14,046 nt of DNA from Gemmatimonadota bacterium (lineage in GTDB: Bacteria; Gemmatimonadota; Gemmatimonadetes; Longimicrobiales; Gaopeijiaceae): NCBI GenBank assembly GCA_016209995.1, contig JACQVC010000123.1, positions 1 through 14,046 on the forward strand, given 5' to 3'. This document shows positions 1 to 7,857 of the stretch, one piece after another. Each line of letters starts with the position of its first letter. Position 1 is the first letter of the stretch. The notes beneath the pieces were generated by a model. It ran no database searches. It saw only the letters and a program-made list of their open reading frames with translations, and had not been told where the DNA came from. Position numbers and translations under genes: made by a program.

Positions 1-545
1 AAATAGAGGAACCAGGCCGGAACCATCCACGCCCAGCGCCGTTCGTACCGCTCCGGCCACCGGTTCGCGAGCCGGAAGGCGACGCGATTGAGCAGCGACG
101 CATAGAAACTGATGCGCGTCGTCCGGCGTCTGAACCGCGCCGTGCTGTAGTACGACAGCTCGTTCGCGTCGGTGAAGGTGTCGAAGCTGCGCCATCCGAA
201 CCAGTGCCGGTGCGTGACGTCGGTGAACGCGTTGGCGCTCGAGAAATGAGGCACGGTGATGTGCACGACGGCGCCCGGACGGCAGATCCGATGGATCTCC
301 TCGAGCGTGCCGACGACATCCGCCACATGTTCGATGACGTCGTACGCGTGCACTTCATCGAACTGCGCGTCGGAAAACGGCCAGGGCCTCACGTCGAGGT
401 CGTGCACGACGTCGGCGCCGACCCGATCGCTCGCGTCCAGGTTGACGGCACCGGCCAGCGGTTTCCGGCCGCAGCCGAGATTGAGCCGCCTGGCCAGCGT
501 CTTCTGAGGAGCCACAGGCGTCACGCGCACCCTCTCGATCGTCAC
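1..545 (-). CDS. Class I SAM-dependent methyltransferase (3' end cut by window edge)
   Basis: This gene probably methylates a sugar or sugar-linked intermediate in the cytoplasm, using S-adenosylmethionine. About 181 codons are visible. The SAM-binding motif I reads LNLGCGRKP (residues 21-29), followed by an acidic NLDAS at the end of the second strand (35-39). DVIEHVADV (69-77) and the RPGAVVHITVPH strand (89-100) are typical of the Methyltransf_11/23 type. The visible end, with AWMVPAWFLY, resembles the last part of such proteins, so probably only a few residues are missing beyond the left edge. The GTG start at 545 overlaps the flippase stop by four bases (GTGA), which is the junction style of this operon; a second GTG at residue 6 or 8 is possible. 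The fold is clear. The substrate cannot be told from sequence. Confidence 0.85.
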   Translation of the reverse strand, partial: MTIERVRVTPVAPQKTLARRLNLGCGRKPLAGAVNLDASDRVGADVVHDLDVRPWPFSDAQFDEVHAYDVIEHVADVVGTLEEIHRICRPGAVVHITVPHFSSANAFTDVTHRHWFGWRSFDTFTDANELSYYSTARFRRRTTRISFYASLLNRVAFRLANRWPERYERRWAWMVPAWFLY

Positions 546-2107
546 GGAGCTGGCTGCTCGCGGATCAGGCGACGGGCCAGGCCGGCCATGAACGGCGCCA
601 GCGGCTGCAGCTGGTGCCGCACCATGGGCCCGAGAGGCGGCGCGAACAGCACGGGCAGCATCACGGCGGCGTAGGCCGCGCCGACGACGGCGGCCGCCCC
701 GACGGACAGCCAGAGACCCGAAACGGTCCAGACGGTGACGAGCGCGGCCACGCCAGCGCACACGCCACAGAATCGGAGGAACCAGGGGCGGAGCGGCGCG
801 AGCAACGCCCGGAGCGAGGTCCCCTGCTCCCGCGCCAGCGCGCCGAGATTGCCCGGAAGGCTGACGACCGCCGTGGCTGTCACCAGCCCGATGGCGGCGC
901 CGGGCACGCCGACGATCGGCACCAGGACCAGCATCGCACCCAGCCCCACCAGCCCCTCGGCGATCGCGGTCAGCGCCAGACGGCGCTCGTAGCCGAAGCA
1001 GAACAGCGTGTAGCCGGCCGTCGTACTCAGGTGTCGCAGCAGCATGCCCAGCGTGAACAGCAGCGTCAATCTCGTGCCGCCATACCGCGACGCGCCCACC
1101 CACCACGTCACGAAGGGCTCGTTGACGGCGAGGACCACGGCGGCAACGGCGCCGCTTCCGATCAGCATGACCTGGGTCATGCTCGTCGACACGTCAAAGA
1201 GCCGCGCCCGGGGCGCCGTCGCACGCAATTCGCTCAACGCCGGCAGCGCCATCTGCATGAACAACTGCGGCTGGTTGCCAAGCAGCATCACCAGCTTTCC
1301 CGTGCACGCGTACGGTACGACCGCTTCGGGCCCGAGCAGCGTGCCGATCACCAGCAGATCGGTTCCGTTGAGCAGCGCCTGGGCGACCTGCGACACGCTG
1401 ACCCACACTCCGCGGCCGAACTGCTCGCGGACCGCCGCGCGCGTGAGCGGGGGGAGCCGCGCCGGCACCGCGCCGGGGAACCGCGCGCGCAGGCGGCGCC
1501 AGGCGAGCGCAGCCGACAGCACTTGGCTCGCGATCCAGCCGACGGCCAGCGAGTAGAGGCCGAATCCCGCCATGACGCCAACGATCGTGATGAGGGTGCC
1601 GGCCGTCCAGCCGGCGAGCTGCGTGGCCCCCAGGTACGGCAGATCCTGCAGCCCCTGCAGCACGCCGTGGAAGATCCGGACCGGAAATGTCGCGGCAAAC
1701 GCCAGCACGACCAGCAGCAGCGGCCAGCGCAGCGGCGCCCATTCGAGGGGGATCAGCCACCAGGCCGCCAGGCCCGCCATCAGCGCGGCCGGCGTCTGCC
1801 AGAGCACGAGGCGCGTGACGCGGCCGACGAGCGCCGGCAGATCCGCGGGCCGGCCGGAGCCGGCTGCCCCGGCCGTGTACGCCACTTCGCGCGGCAGCAG
1901 CGCCACGACCCCGAGGTCCATCAGCCCGAGGTACAGCAGCACCTGTGCGGCGAGCAGCCACAGTCCGTAGTCGTGCTGCCCCAGATGGCGCAGCAGGTAC
2001 GGCGTGAGCCACAGGTTGACGAGGACGACGAGCGCGGTCTGCAGGTAGCCAAGGCTCAGCCCCCCGAGAAACCGGCGGGTTCGCGTGGGCGCGGCGTGGA
2101 GGGTCAC
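542..2107 (-). CDS. Wzx-type flippase (polysaccharide/oligosaccharide transporter, MOP superfamily)
   Basis: An integral inner-membrane protein of 521 residues, the usual size of Wzx/RfbX-type flippases that move undecaprenyl-linked repeat units to the periplasmic side. The sequence is a run of about 12-14 hydrophobic helices with short polar loops. The N-terminus has the family hallmark: helix 1 (residues 17-35), then TPYLLRHLG, the DYGLW motif (46-50) and LGLMDLGV at the start of helix 2 (60-67). There is no signal peptide, as expected. The GTG start at 2107 shares GTGA with the stop of the upstream glycosyltransferase, and its own stop is shared in the same way with the downstream methyltransferase. 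A position beside glycosyltransferases and a Wzy-like protein supports a Wzx/Wzy pathway over an ABC-transporter pathway, as no ABC genes are present. The substrate is unknown. Confidence 0.9.
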   Translation of the reverse strand: MTLHAAPTRTRRFLGGLSLGYLQTALVVLVNLWLTPYLLRHLGQHDYGLWLLAAQVLLYLGLMDLGVVALLPREVAYTAGAAGSGRPADLPALVGRVTRLVLWQTPAALMAGLAAWWLIPLEWAPLRWPLLLVVLAFAATFPVRIFHGVLQGLQDLPYLGATQLAGWTAGTLITIVGVMAGFGLYSLAVGWIASQVLSAALAWRRLRARFPGAVPARLPPLTRAAVREQFGRGVWVSVSQVAQALLNGTDLLVIGTLLGPEAVVPYACTGKLVMLLGNQPQLFMQMALPALSELRATAPRARLFDVSTSMTQVMLIGSGAVAAVVLAVNEPFVTWWVGASRYGGTRLTLLFTLGMLLRHLSTTAGYTLFCFGYERRLALTAIAEGLVGLGAMLVLVPIVGVPGAAIGLVTATAVVSLPGNLGALAREQGTSLRALLAPLRPWFLRFCGVCAGVAALVTVWTVSGLWLSVGAAAVVGAAYAAVMLPVLFAPPLGPMVRHQLQPLAPFMAGLARRLIREQPAP

Positions 2108-3255
2108 GGCACGTCACCCGCGCTCAGGGCGGCGATCGTGTGCCGAAGATCGAAGCGCTCGGCGTACAGCGTGCGCGCTCGCGCGCCGAGGCGCTGGCGC
2201 TCCACCTCGTGGTCGAGCAGCCCTTCCACGTGCGCGACGAAGCGGACAGGGTCTTCCCCGTCGGTCAGCACCACTGCGCCGCTCTCGTGCCAGAGCGGTT
2301 CGGTCAGCGGCCCGCGCGTGGTCACCATCGGCCGGCCGAGCGCCAGGCCGGCCATCGCACTGGTGCGGCGCGTGCTGATGCCATCTGGGTACGGCTGCAC
2401 CAGGAGATCGCAGGCGGCGAGATGTGCCGCGACGTCCGCCAGCGGCAGGCGGCCCGCGGCGTGCGCGCGCATCCCGAGATCGGGGCGCATCGCGGCCAAC
2501 TGCCGCCGGAACTCCTCGCTTCCGGCCCCCACAAGCAGGATCGCCGGCTGAAGCCGGCTATCGAGAATCGCCGGAACGAGCTGCATCAAGAGCGCCGCGA
2601 CCGCCGGCCCGTACGTCCCGAAGTGGCCGACGAGTGGACGGCCCCGATCGGCATACCGTGCGCGAACCTCGGCCGCGGCGGCCCCGCACGGCGGACACTT
2701 CGGCAGGCTGCTCGGCACCGGGAGCCAGGCAAACGGCACCTGGCGGCCGAGCGCGTATGGCCGCCACCGCGTCTCCCAGGCCGGAATGGCGATCCAGACA
2801 CGGCGTGCGGCATGCAACAACACGATGGTCATGAGCCGATGAACCAGCGCCACGGCCGCGTGGCGCCAGCGGTGCTCCCGGAAAGCGAGGTACGGCTCGT
2901 GCACCATGACGTCCACCAGGTCGCCGCGCACGCGCGCGCGCCACCACAGCCAGATGCACAACGGCAGGTTCATCGCCCGCCACCCGAACCCATGCGGCAC
3001 CCACTGCACCAGCAGATGCCGCGGCGGAGCAAACGCGTCGAGCTCCCGGCCGACGCGGCGCAGATCGGCAGGCCCAATCGCACCAAGGGTCTGGTGCACG
3101 ACGACCCCGGCGGTGTTCTCGCGTTCCGCGGGCGGACACCACACGTGGACCTCGTCGCCGGCCTCGGCCAGACCCTGCGCGACGAGCCGCGTATAGTCGG
3201 CGACCCCGCCCCCCTGCGGCGCAAACTCGGGTGTCAGCAGATGCCAGACCGCCAC
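2104..3255 (-). CDS. GT-B fold glycosyltransferase, GT4-like, with altered donor-site motif
   Basis: Predicted cytoplasmic glycosyltransferase of 383 residues. The N-terminal Rossmann domain begins VWHLLTPEFAPQGGGVADYT, where the GGG loop (15-17) is typical of the GT4 acceptor domain. The C-terminal domain shows GHFGTYG (210-216), LLVGAGSEEFRRQL (240-253) and AAGRLPLADVAAHLAACDLLVQPY (266-289). The usual E-x7-E donor-binding pair is not intact: the region reads PDGISTRRTSAMAGLALGRP (290-309), with Asp/Gly where the first Glu is expected and no second Glu. I chose GTG at 3255, eight bases after the upstream stop. The frame stays open to 3387, but that stretch is arginine-rich, lacks homology-like features and overlaps the previous gene by more than 120 bases. 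The sugar donor is unknown. It could be a GT4 relative with different donor chemistry or a less active enzyme. Confidence 0.82.
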   Translation of the reverse strand: MAVWHLLTPEFAPQGGGVADYTRLVAQGLAEAGDEVHVWCPPAERENTAGVVVHQTLGAIGPADLRRVGRELDAFAPPRHLLVQWVPHGFGWRAMNLPLCIWLWWRARVRGDLVDVMVHEPYLAFREHRWRHAAVALVHRLMTIVLLHAARRVWIAIPAWETRWRPYALGRQVPFAWLPVPSSLPKCPPCGAAAAEVRARYADRGRPLVGHFGTYGPAVAALLMQLVPAILDSRLQPAILLVGAGSEEFRRQLAAMRPDLGMRAHAAGRLPLADVAAHLAACDLLVQPYPDGISTRRTSAMAGLALGRPMVTTRGPLTEPLWHESGAVVLTDGEDPVRFVAHVEGLLDHEVERQRLGARARTLYAERFDLRHTIAALSAGDVP

Positions 3256-3263
3256 AGGGCCTG

Positions 3264-4337
3264 TCAGCGGCCCGCGTAGGCCGCAAGGCAGCGGCGCACC
3301 ACGTGCGGCCACTGGAACGCCTCGAGCACGCGGCGCCGGCCGGCGGCGCCCATCTCGGCCGCCGCGTCCGGATGATCGGCGAGCCACTGAAGACGACGGC
3401 CGAGCGTCACCGGGTCGTTCGGCGGCACGACGAGCCCGGTGACGCCGTGCTCGACGATCTCGGGCATGCTGGCCACGTTCGTGCAGATGACCGGCGTCGC
3501 GCAGGCCATCGCCTCAAGAAGCGTCTGCCCCAGCAGCTCGGGCACGCGCGTGTCAGCCCCCCCAGCCGTGCGATACACGCTCGGCAGCACCAGGCACAAG
3601 GCCCGCCGATACTCGGTCACGAGCGCCGTATCGTCGAGGTCGTGGCAGAACGTGACCGCCTTGCCGGCCGCCTTGGCCTTGAGGGCCTCGATGGCGCCCG
3701 TGTCGTGAAGCGGGCCGATGAGCCGCAGGGACATGCGGCACGGAAGCGCGGCGATGAGGTCGTCGAGGCCTTTGTGCGGGAGCATCCGTCCCACGAAGAT
3801 CGGTGTGCGGCTTCTCGGCTCGCACGGGTCGGGAGAGAACCGCCCGGTATCGACGCCCCCGGAGATCACGCGCGCCCAGGGCTGGCCCTCGTGTCCGAAG
3901 ACGCGGCGGCTGTACTCGCTCAGGTGCAGATGCCCGTAGAACCAGCGATCGGTTGACACGTAGGCCGACACATCCCAGCCGCCGCCGCCCAGTTCCGTCA
4001 CGAACGGGCGCCGGCCGGTCAGCCGGCACCACAGGGCGACCGCGCTCGTGATGAGCACGTGCTGCTGGTGACAGTGAACGATCCGCGCGTCGCCGATGGC
4101 GCGAAAGACCCCGAGGTGAAACGGATTCGCGCGCTGGCCTCGAACGTGCCACGGCCGCCCGAGCACGCGTACCGAGAGCGCGCCGAGCTCGGTCTCGCGG
4201 TCATTGTCGCCGAAGGTCACCAGCCTGGTGGGCACCTCGGCCGCCATGTGGCGGGCCAGCTCGAACGCGTAGCGTTCGGCGCCGCCCACGACGCCGTCGG
4301 GACCGAAGAGCGCCGGCACCACATGCGCGACGTTCAT
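3264..4337 (-). CDS. Glycosyltransferase family 4 protein
   Basis: A complete GT-B, retaining-type glycosyltransferase of 357 residues that would add one sugar to the lipid-linked repeat unit. The N-terminal domain starts MNVAHVVPALFG and has GGAERYAFELARHM (18-31), the typical glycine loop and helix. The linker shows ISGGVDTGRFSP (158-169). The C-terminal domain has FVGRMLPHKGLDDLIAAL (181-198), with a conserved Arg and Lys for the donor phosphates. An intact E-x7-E motif, ELLGQTLLE (E267 and E275), is followed by AMACATPVI. A short insertion, YRTAGGADTRVP, precedes the motif. The ATG at 4337 shares ATGA with the stop of the FkbM gene. The frame is open for 16 more codons upstream, but those lie in the previous gene and look non-native. 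The donor and linkage cannot be read from sequence. Confidence 0.9.
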   Translation of the reverse strand: MNVAHVVPALFGPDGVVGGAERYAFELARHMAAEVPTRLVTFGDNDRETELGALSVRVLGRPWHVRGQRANPFHLGVFRAIGDARIVHCHQQHVLITSAVALWCRLTGRRPFVTELGGGGWDVSAYVSTDRWFYGHLHLSEYSRRVFGHEGQPWARVISGGVDTGRFSPDPCEPRSRTPIFVGRMLPHKGLDDLIAALPCRMSLRLIGPLHDTGAIEALKAKAAGKAVTFCHDLDDTALVTEYRRALCLVLPSVYRTAGGADTRVPELLGQTLLEAMACATPVICTNVASMPEIVEHGVTGLVVPPNDPVTLGRRLQWLADHPDAAAEMGAAGRRRVLEAFQWPHVVRRCLAAYAGR

Positions 4338-5230
4338 GAGACCGGCGTCAGGCGCCGCAGCACGCGCCAGCCCGCGCTCGCGCACCGCGGCAGCGCTTCA
4401 GCCGGACGCAACGTCGCCAGATAGCTGGGCGCTTCGTAGGCGTGCGACAGCGCGCCCTCCCGAACGTCGCGCAGGCGGAGCCTGCCGACCGACCAGCCGA
4501 TGGCGTAAATGGCGTAGCCGGCCGACGCCAGCCTCCGCATGACCAGGCTGCCGAGCCCGTCATGATCCTCGAACACCACGTGTCTGATGGCGCGCCGCCC
4601 GAGCGCGCGGGCGGCGCCCGTCAAGACCTCCGCCTCGTATCCCTCGACGTCGAGCTTGAGCACCCCAATCGACTCGTCGCCAATCGTCTCGTCGATGGTC
4701 GTCACGGCGACGTCGACCGACTCGCCCGATACGGCGTCGCCGCGATCGATGTGGGCGAGTCCGTCGTTGCCCGCCATGCCTGCAGGCACCACGAGCCGGG
4801 CACGACCGGGCGCCGCACCCAGCGCGGCGTTCTTCAGCACGCAGGACGCCGCGCCGGCGGCTGCCGCCACGTTCCGCTGCAAGACCGCAAACAGGCCCGG
4901 ATGCGGCTCGAAGGCGAATACGCGGCCCGACGGGCCCGCGACGGTCGCCCCGAGCACCGTCATGTATCCCACGTTGGCACCGGCATCGACGACCGTGTCG
5001 CCCCGCTCGGTCAACCGCGCGAGAACCTCGGAGACGGCCAGATCGAAGATCCCCGTCGTCCAGATGCTGCGACCGACGTCCTTGGCGGGATCGGCCAGGA
5101 TGGCGCCGCCCCAGGCGACCGGCAACGCCCGATCGCCGGCCGGCAAGGCACTGAGCCGGCGGGTGACGCTCAGCACTAGCTGGTGAGGACGCCAGACGTA
5201 CCACGGCTTCCAGGCACGCGCGAACATCAC
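4334..5230 (-). CDS. FkbM family SAM-dependent methyltransferase
   Basis: A 298-residue protein with the FkbM methyltransferase domain. Members of this family O-methylate sugars or macrolide hydroxyls. Motif I is VVDAGANVGYMT (80-91), followed by the acidic FEPHP (107-111) that contacts the SAM ribose. The family signature LKLDVEGYEAEVL (191-203) and the strand VVFEDHD (218-224) complete the domain. The N-terminal 60 residues are outside the core. Translation may start at GTG 5230 (GTGA overlap with the Wzy-like gene) or at the adjacent ATG at 5227. Lying between the polymerase-like gene and a glycosyltransferase, it most likely modifies the same glycan, for example by terminal or internal O-methylation. 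Family assignment is strong; the substrate is inferred only. Confidence 0.9.
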   Translation of the reverse strand: MMFARAWKPWYVWRPHQLVLSVTRRLSALPAGDRALPVAWGGAILADPAKDVGRSIWTTGIFDLAVSEVLARLTERGDTVVDAGANVGYMTVLGATVAGPSGRVFAFEPHPGLFAVLQRNVAAAAGAASCVLKNAALGAAPGRARLVVPAGMAGNDGLAHIDRGDAVSGESVDVAVTTIDETIGDESIGVLKLDVEGYEAEVLTGAARALGRRAIRHVVFEDHDGLGSLVMRRLASAGYAIYAIGWSVGRLRLRDVREGALSHAYEAPSYLATLRPAEALPRCASAGWRVLRRLTPVS

Positions 5231-6663
5231 AGCTCGCCAGCCTCCGGCGGGCCGTCAGCGTCCTGATGCTCCAGGTCGTCAAGCTGACCCTCTTCCACCC
5301 CGCCCAGGGTGCCGGCGAGCGCTGCCGTGAGCAACCAGAACTGGAGACCAAGCTGCGTGTTGAAGACGGGGCCCGTGAAGCACAGCCCGAACGTCATGAC
5401 CTGGATGGCGAGCGTGACCGTCGCGAAGTATTGAATCCTCTCGGTCGGGCCCCTGGTGGCGGTCCGGTACGCGAACCAGACGGCGGACGCCAGCGCGCCC
5501 CCGTAGCAGATCCACATCGGCACGCCGCCGTCGAGCAGCCAGCCGGTTATCTGGATTTCGACGTGAATCGGCGGCGCCAGCCACATCGCCGGATCGCTGA
5601 AATATACGTGCATCATCCCCCAGCGGCCCAGCCCGGCGCCGAAGGGAAACTCGAACAGCAGTTCGTAGAGCGTGTACTCGAGGAACAGGCCGCGGTTTTC
5701 CTGAAAGCTGGTGAACAAACCCGTTTCGAACAACTCGAAGAACCGCTCCTCGAGCGACGTGCCGCCCAGGGCCACGGCCCAGGCAAACGAGCCGGCCACG
5801 AGCAAAGCGCTGCCGCCCGCCACCCACGCACCCTCCGCCCACCGTCCCTGTCGAAGCCGAACGGCGGCAAACATCATCACGGCCACTGGCGCCAGGATGG
5901 TGAGGGATCGCACCTGGGTCAGGTAGAGAACCGTCATGCCGATCCCCGCCGCCCCGAGGTAAACGATGCGGCGCAGGCGCGACGGCTGCCCGTACACCGC
6001 CAGCGCCACGCCCACTATCACCGTCAACAGGCCGGCGATCGCGGCGCCCCCCGGCAGATCGCTGAACCCCGACGGCCGGATGATGAGCCGCCCGTCGGCG
6101 CCCACGTAGCTCAGCGCCATGACGTACGCCGGGTTGAGCTGCCGCGCGAGCCCGCTGAACTCCGGGGGCAGAAACCGATCGGGGTAGTACACCTGGAGGA
6201 CGCCGACGGCGGCGCTGGCGAAACTGGCCCAGAACATGATGAGCAGCACCCGGTGCAGCCGGGCCTCGGTGCGGACCGTCCGTCCGACCCAGAACATCGG
6301 CGCGGCGATCGACAACTGCAAGACCGCTTGCGCGATCCCGGCGATCAGGTGCGTCTCCTCGTGCAGCAGGTTGAGCGACAGCAAGGCCAACACTGCAATC
6401 AGCCACTGACTGCTGGTGTGCAGCCGCTCACCAGTCGTCCAGGCGAGGTAGTACGCGAAGGCCGCAAGACTGGACACGTACGGGAGGGCGCGAACGTACA
6501 CGCGGAACGGCTGAATCCCCGGCACGAACAGCAGCACGCCCCACAGGAGCTGAATCGCGAGGAAGATTTCGATCCACCCCCAGCGGCGATCCTCGACCGG
6601 CGCCACCTCGTCTTCGGTTGCGAGGTACGGCCAGGTGTCAGGCGGAGGCCACGGATCGTGCAT
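5227..6663 (-). CDS. O-antigen ligase/polymerase-like membrane protein (Wzy/WaaL type)
   Basis: An inner-membrane protein of 478 residues with about 11-12 hydrophobic helices between residues 30 and 455 and one long periplasmic loop (about 300-370). This matches the Wzy/WaaL topology, whose members polymerise or transfer lipid-linked repeats. Family-like features are RPSGFSDLPGGAAIAG (196-211), the TQVRSLTI segment in a central helix pair (249-256), GAGLGRWG (342-349) and PPIHVEIQITGWLLDGGV (364-381). In the last, His and Glu sit just before a late helix, as in the Wzy_C domain. The N-terminal 25 residues and the last 24 are strongly polar, and the tail is acidic. The ATG at 6663 lies 26 bases inside the upstream glycosyltransferase, a longer overlap than elsewhere in the operon. 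Sequence alone does not separate polymerase from ligase. Confidence 0.82.
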   Translation of the reverse strand: MHDPWPPPDTWPYLATEDEVAPVEDRRWGWIEIFLAIQLLWGVLLFVPGIQPFRVYVRALPYVSSLAAFAYYLAWTTGERLHTSSQWLIAVLALLSLNLLHEETHLIAGIAQAVLQLSIAAPMFWVGRTVRTEARLHRVLLIMFWASFASAAVGVLQVYYPDRFLPPEFSGLARQLNPAYVMALSYVGADGRLIIRPSGFSDLPGGAAIAGLLTVIVGVALAVYGQPSRLRRIVYLGAAGIGMTVLYLTQVRSLTILAPVAVMMFAAVRLRQGRWAEGAWVAGGSALLVAGSFAWAVALGGTSLEERFFELFETGLFTSFQENRGLFLEYTLYELLFEFPFGAGLGRWGMMHVYFSDPAMWLAPPIHVEIQITGWLLDGGVPMWICYGGALASAVWFAYRTATRGPTERIQYFATVTLAIQVMTFGLCFTGPVFNTQLGLQFWLLTAALAGTLGGVEEGQLDDLEHQDADGPPEAGEL

Positions 6664-7738
6664 GAATGGCGATGAGCTCGAAGAGCAGCTCTTCGTAGCG
6701 GTCGAGCATGACGGTCAGCGAGAATGCGCGCGCCCGCGCGCGCCCGCGCGCCGCAAGCGCCGCACGGGCCGGGGCGTCGCCGAGCAACGAGGCCAGCGCC
6801 GGCCCGAAATCACCATCGTCGGGCAACCGGCCGTACTCCCCGTTGCCGAGGACCTCGATGCTTCCCGGATTCGCCGTCGCCACGACGGGCGTTCCGCACG
6901 CGAGCGCCTCCAAGTACGGCAGGCCGAACCCCTCATAGGTGCTCGGCGACGCGTACACCCAGGCACGGCGGTAGAGCGCAGCCAGCTCGCGATCGGCGAC
7001 GCCGGTGTAATAGGTCACGCCCGGAATCGCCGGACCCTGCTCGCCGACGACGGCCAGCGACGCGCAGGGGTGTGCCGGCCGGACGTGCCGCGAAAACACG
7101 TCGAGCAGAAACCGGCCCCGCTTGCGCCCGGCGAGCGTTCCGACGAACACGACCGAGGGCTCGGGGGTGCGTGCTTCCGGGCCGGGCGCGAAGATCCGAT
7201 CGTCCACGCCGTGGGGGATGACGCGGCCGACAAACGGGTTGTCTCGCCGCGCGTTCTCGCTGACCCCGACCACCCCGTTCTGCAGCAGCGCCGTCAGCAG
7301 CTCCTGGCCGTACACGCCACACTGCAGCAGGAAGCGGCCGAGGGATCCGGCCGAGCGGGCTTCACCGAGCGCGCTGCCGTGCAGCACACGGACGAGGGGC
7401 TTGCCGGCGAGCGGCAACAGGAGGCTGTCGCCGTGCGCGATGATGGCATCGAACTCCCGGTAGTCAGGCAGAAGCGCCAGCGCGTTGCCCAGATACCCCA
7501 TGGTCACGCGCCGGCCCAGCCAGGTTTCGACGAACGGCTTCCACGGGAGCGGACGCACCTCGTACGCCGCGCCTTCCGGCTTCGGGTCATGGGTGAAGAC
7601 GACCATGGCATGGCCGCGGCGGGCGAGACCGTCGGCCAGCGTGTGCGCCGCGCGCTCGATGCCGCCGCGCTTGCGGCCCGCCACGGGCAGGCCGTAGCTG
7701 AAGTTCGCGATGCGCAGGCGAGGGAGCTCCACCGTCAT
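6638..7738 (-). CDS. Glycosyltransferase family 4 protein
   Basis: A GT-B glycosyltransferase of 366 residues from ATG 7738. The N-terminal domain begins LRIANFSYGLPVAGRKRGGI (8-27). The interdomain part has IPHGVDDRIF (174-183). The C-terminal domain has VFVGTLAGRKRGRFLLDVF (197-215) and an intact E-x7-E, YEGFGLPYLE (E269 and E277), followed by ALACGTPVVAT. It would add a sugar to the repeat unit in the cytoplasm. The start is uncertain. The frame stays open upstream, and an in-frame GTG at 7861 shares GTGA with the previous stop, as at most other junctions. That would add 41 polar, low-complexity residues, giving 407. I kept 7738 because recognisable family sequence begins there. Near the C-terminus the code runs through a pure G/C 10-bp repeat giving RGRARARA. 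Confidence 0.88.
   Translation of the reverse strand: MTVELPRLRIANFSYGLPVAGRKRGGIERAAHTLADGLARRGHAMVVFTHDPKPEGAAYEVRPLPWKPFVETWLGRRVTMGYLGNALALLPDYREFDAIIAHGDSLLLPLAGKPLVRVLHGSALGEARSAGSLGRFLLQCGVYGQELLTALLQNGVVGVSENARRDNPFVGRVIPHGVDDRIFAPGPEARTPEPSVVFVGTLAGRKRGRFLLDVFSRHVRPAHPCASLAVVGEQGPAIPGVTYYTGVADRELAALYRRAWVYASPSTYEGFGLPYLEALACGTPVVATANPGSIEVLGNGEYGRLPDDGDFGPALASLLGDAPARAALAARGRARARAFSLTVMLDRYEELLFELIAIHARSVASA
6726..6752. repeat. Pure G/C tandem repeat, unit GCGCGCGCCC, about 2.7 copies
   Basis: Two full 10-bp units and a partial third inside the C-terminal part of the glycosyltransferase gene ending at 6638; it encodes an Arg-Ala run. Confidence 0.8.
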
Positions 7739-7857
7739 GCCCCGGCCGGGCTCACCCGACGCGGAACGGCCAGGCCGTTGGTGCCGGTCTTCGAACGGCC
7801 GCGACAGAGGTCCCGGCGCCGACTGCGTGGCCTCCGCCGCCGTCGGGGCCTTCCGGC

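Noticed and set aside
614..2551. 645-codon plus-strand open frame
   Set aside because: It lies antisense to the flippase and a glycosyltransferase, is dominated by Arg, Gln, His and Glu, has no domain-like segment, and is the kind of shadow frame expected in GC-rich DNA.
3256..3387. Longer start for the glycosyltransferase ending at 2104
   Set aside because: The extra 44 codons overlap the previous gene by more than 120 bases and encode an Arg/Gly-rich stretch before the family sequence begins at the GTG chosen.
5266..6675. 469-codon plus-strand open frame
   Set aside because: Antisense to the Wzy-like membrane protein, whose helices and motifs are clear; the plus-strand product is low-complexity and without hydrophobic core.
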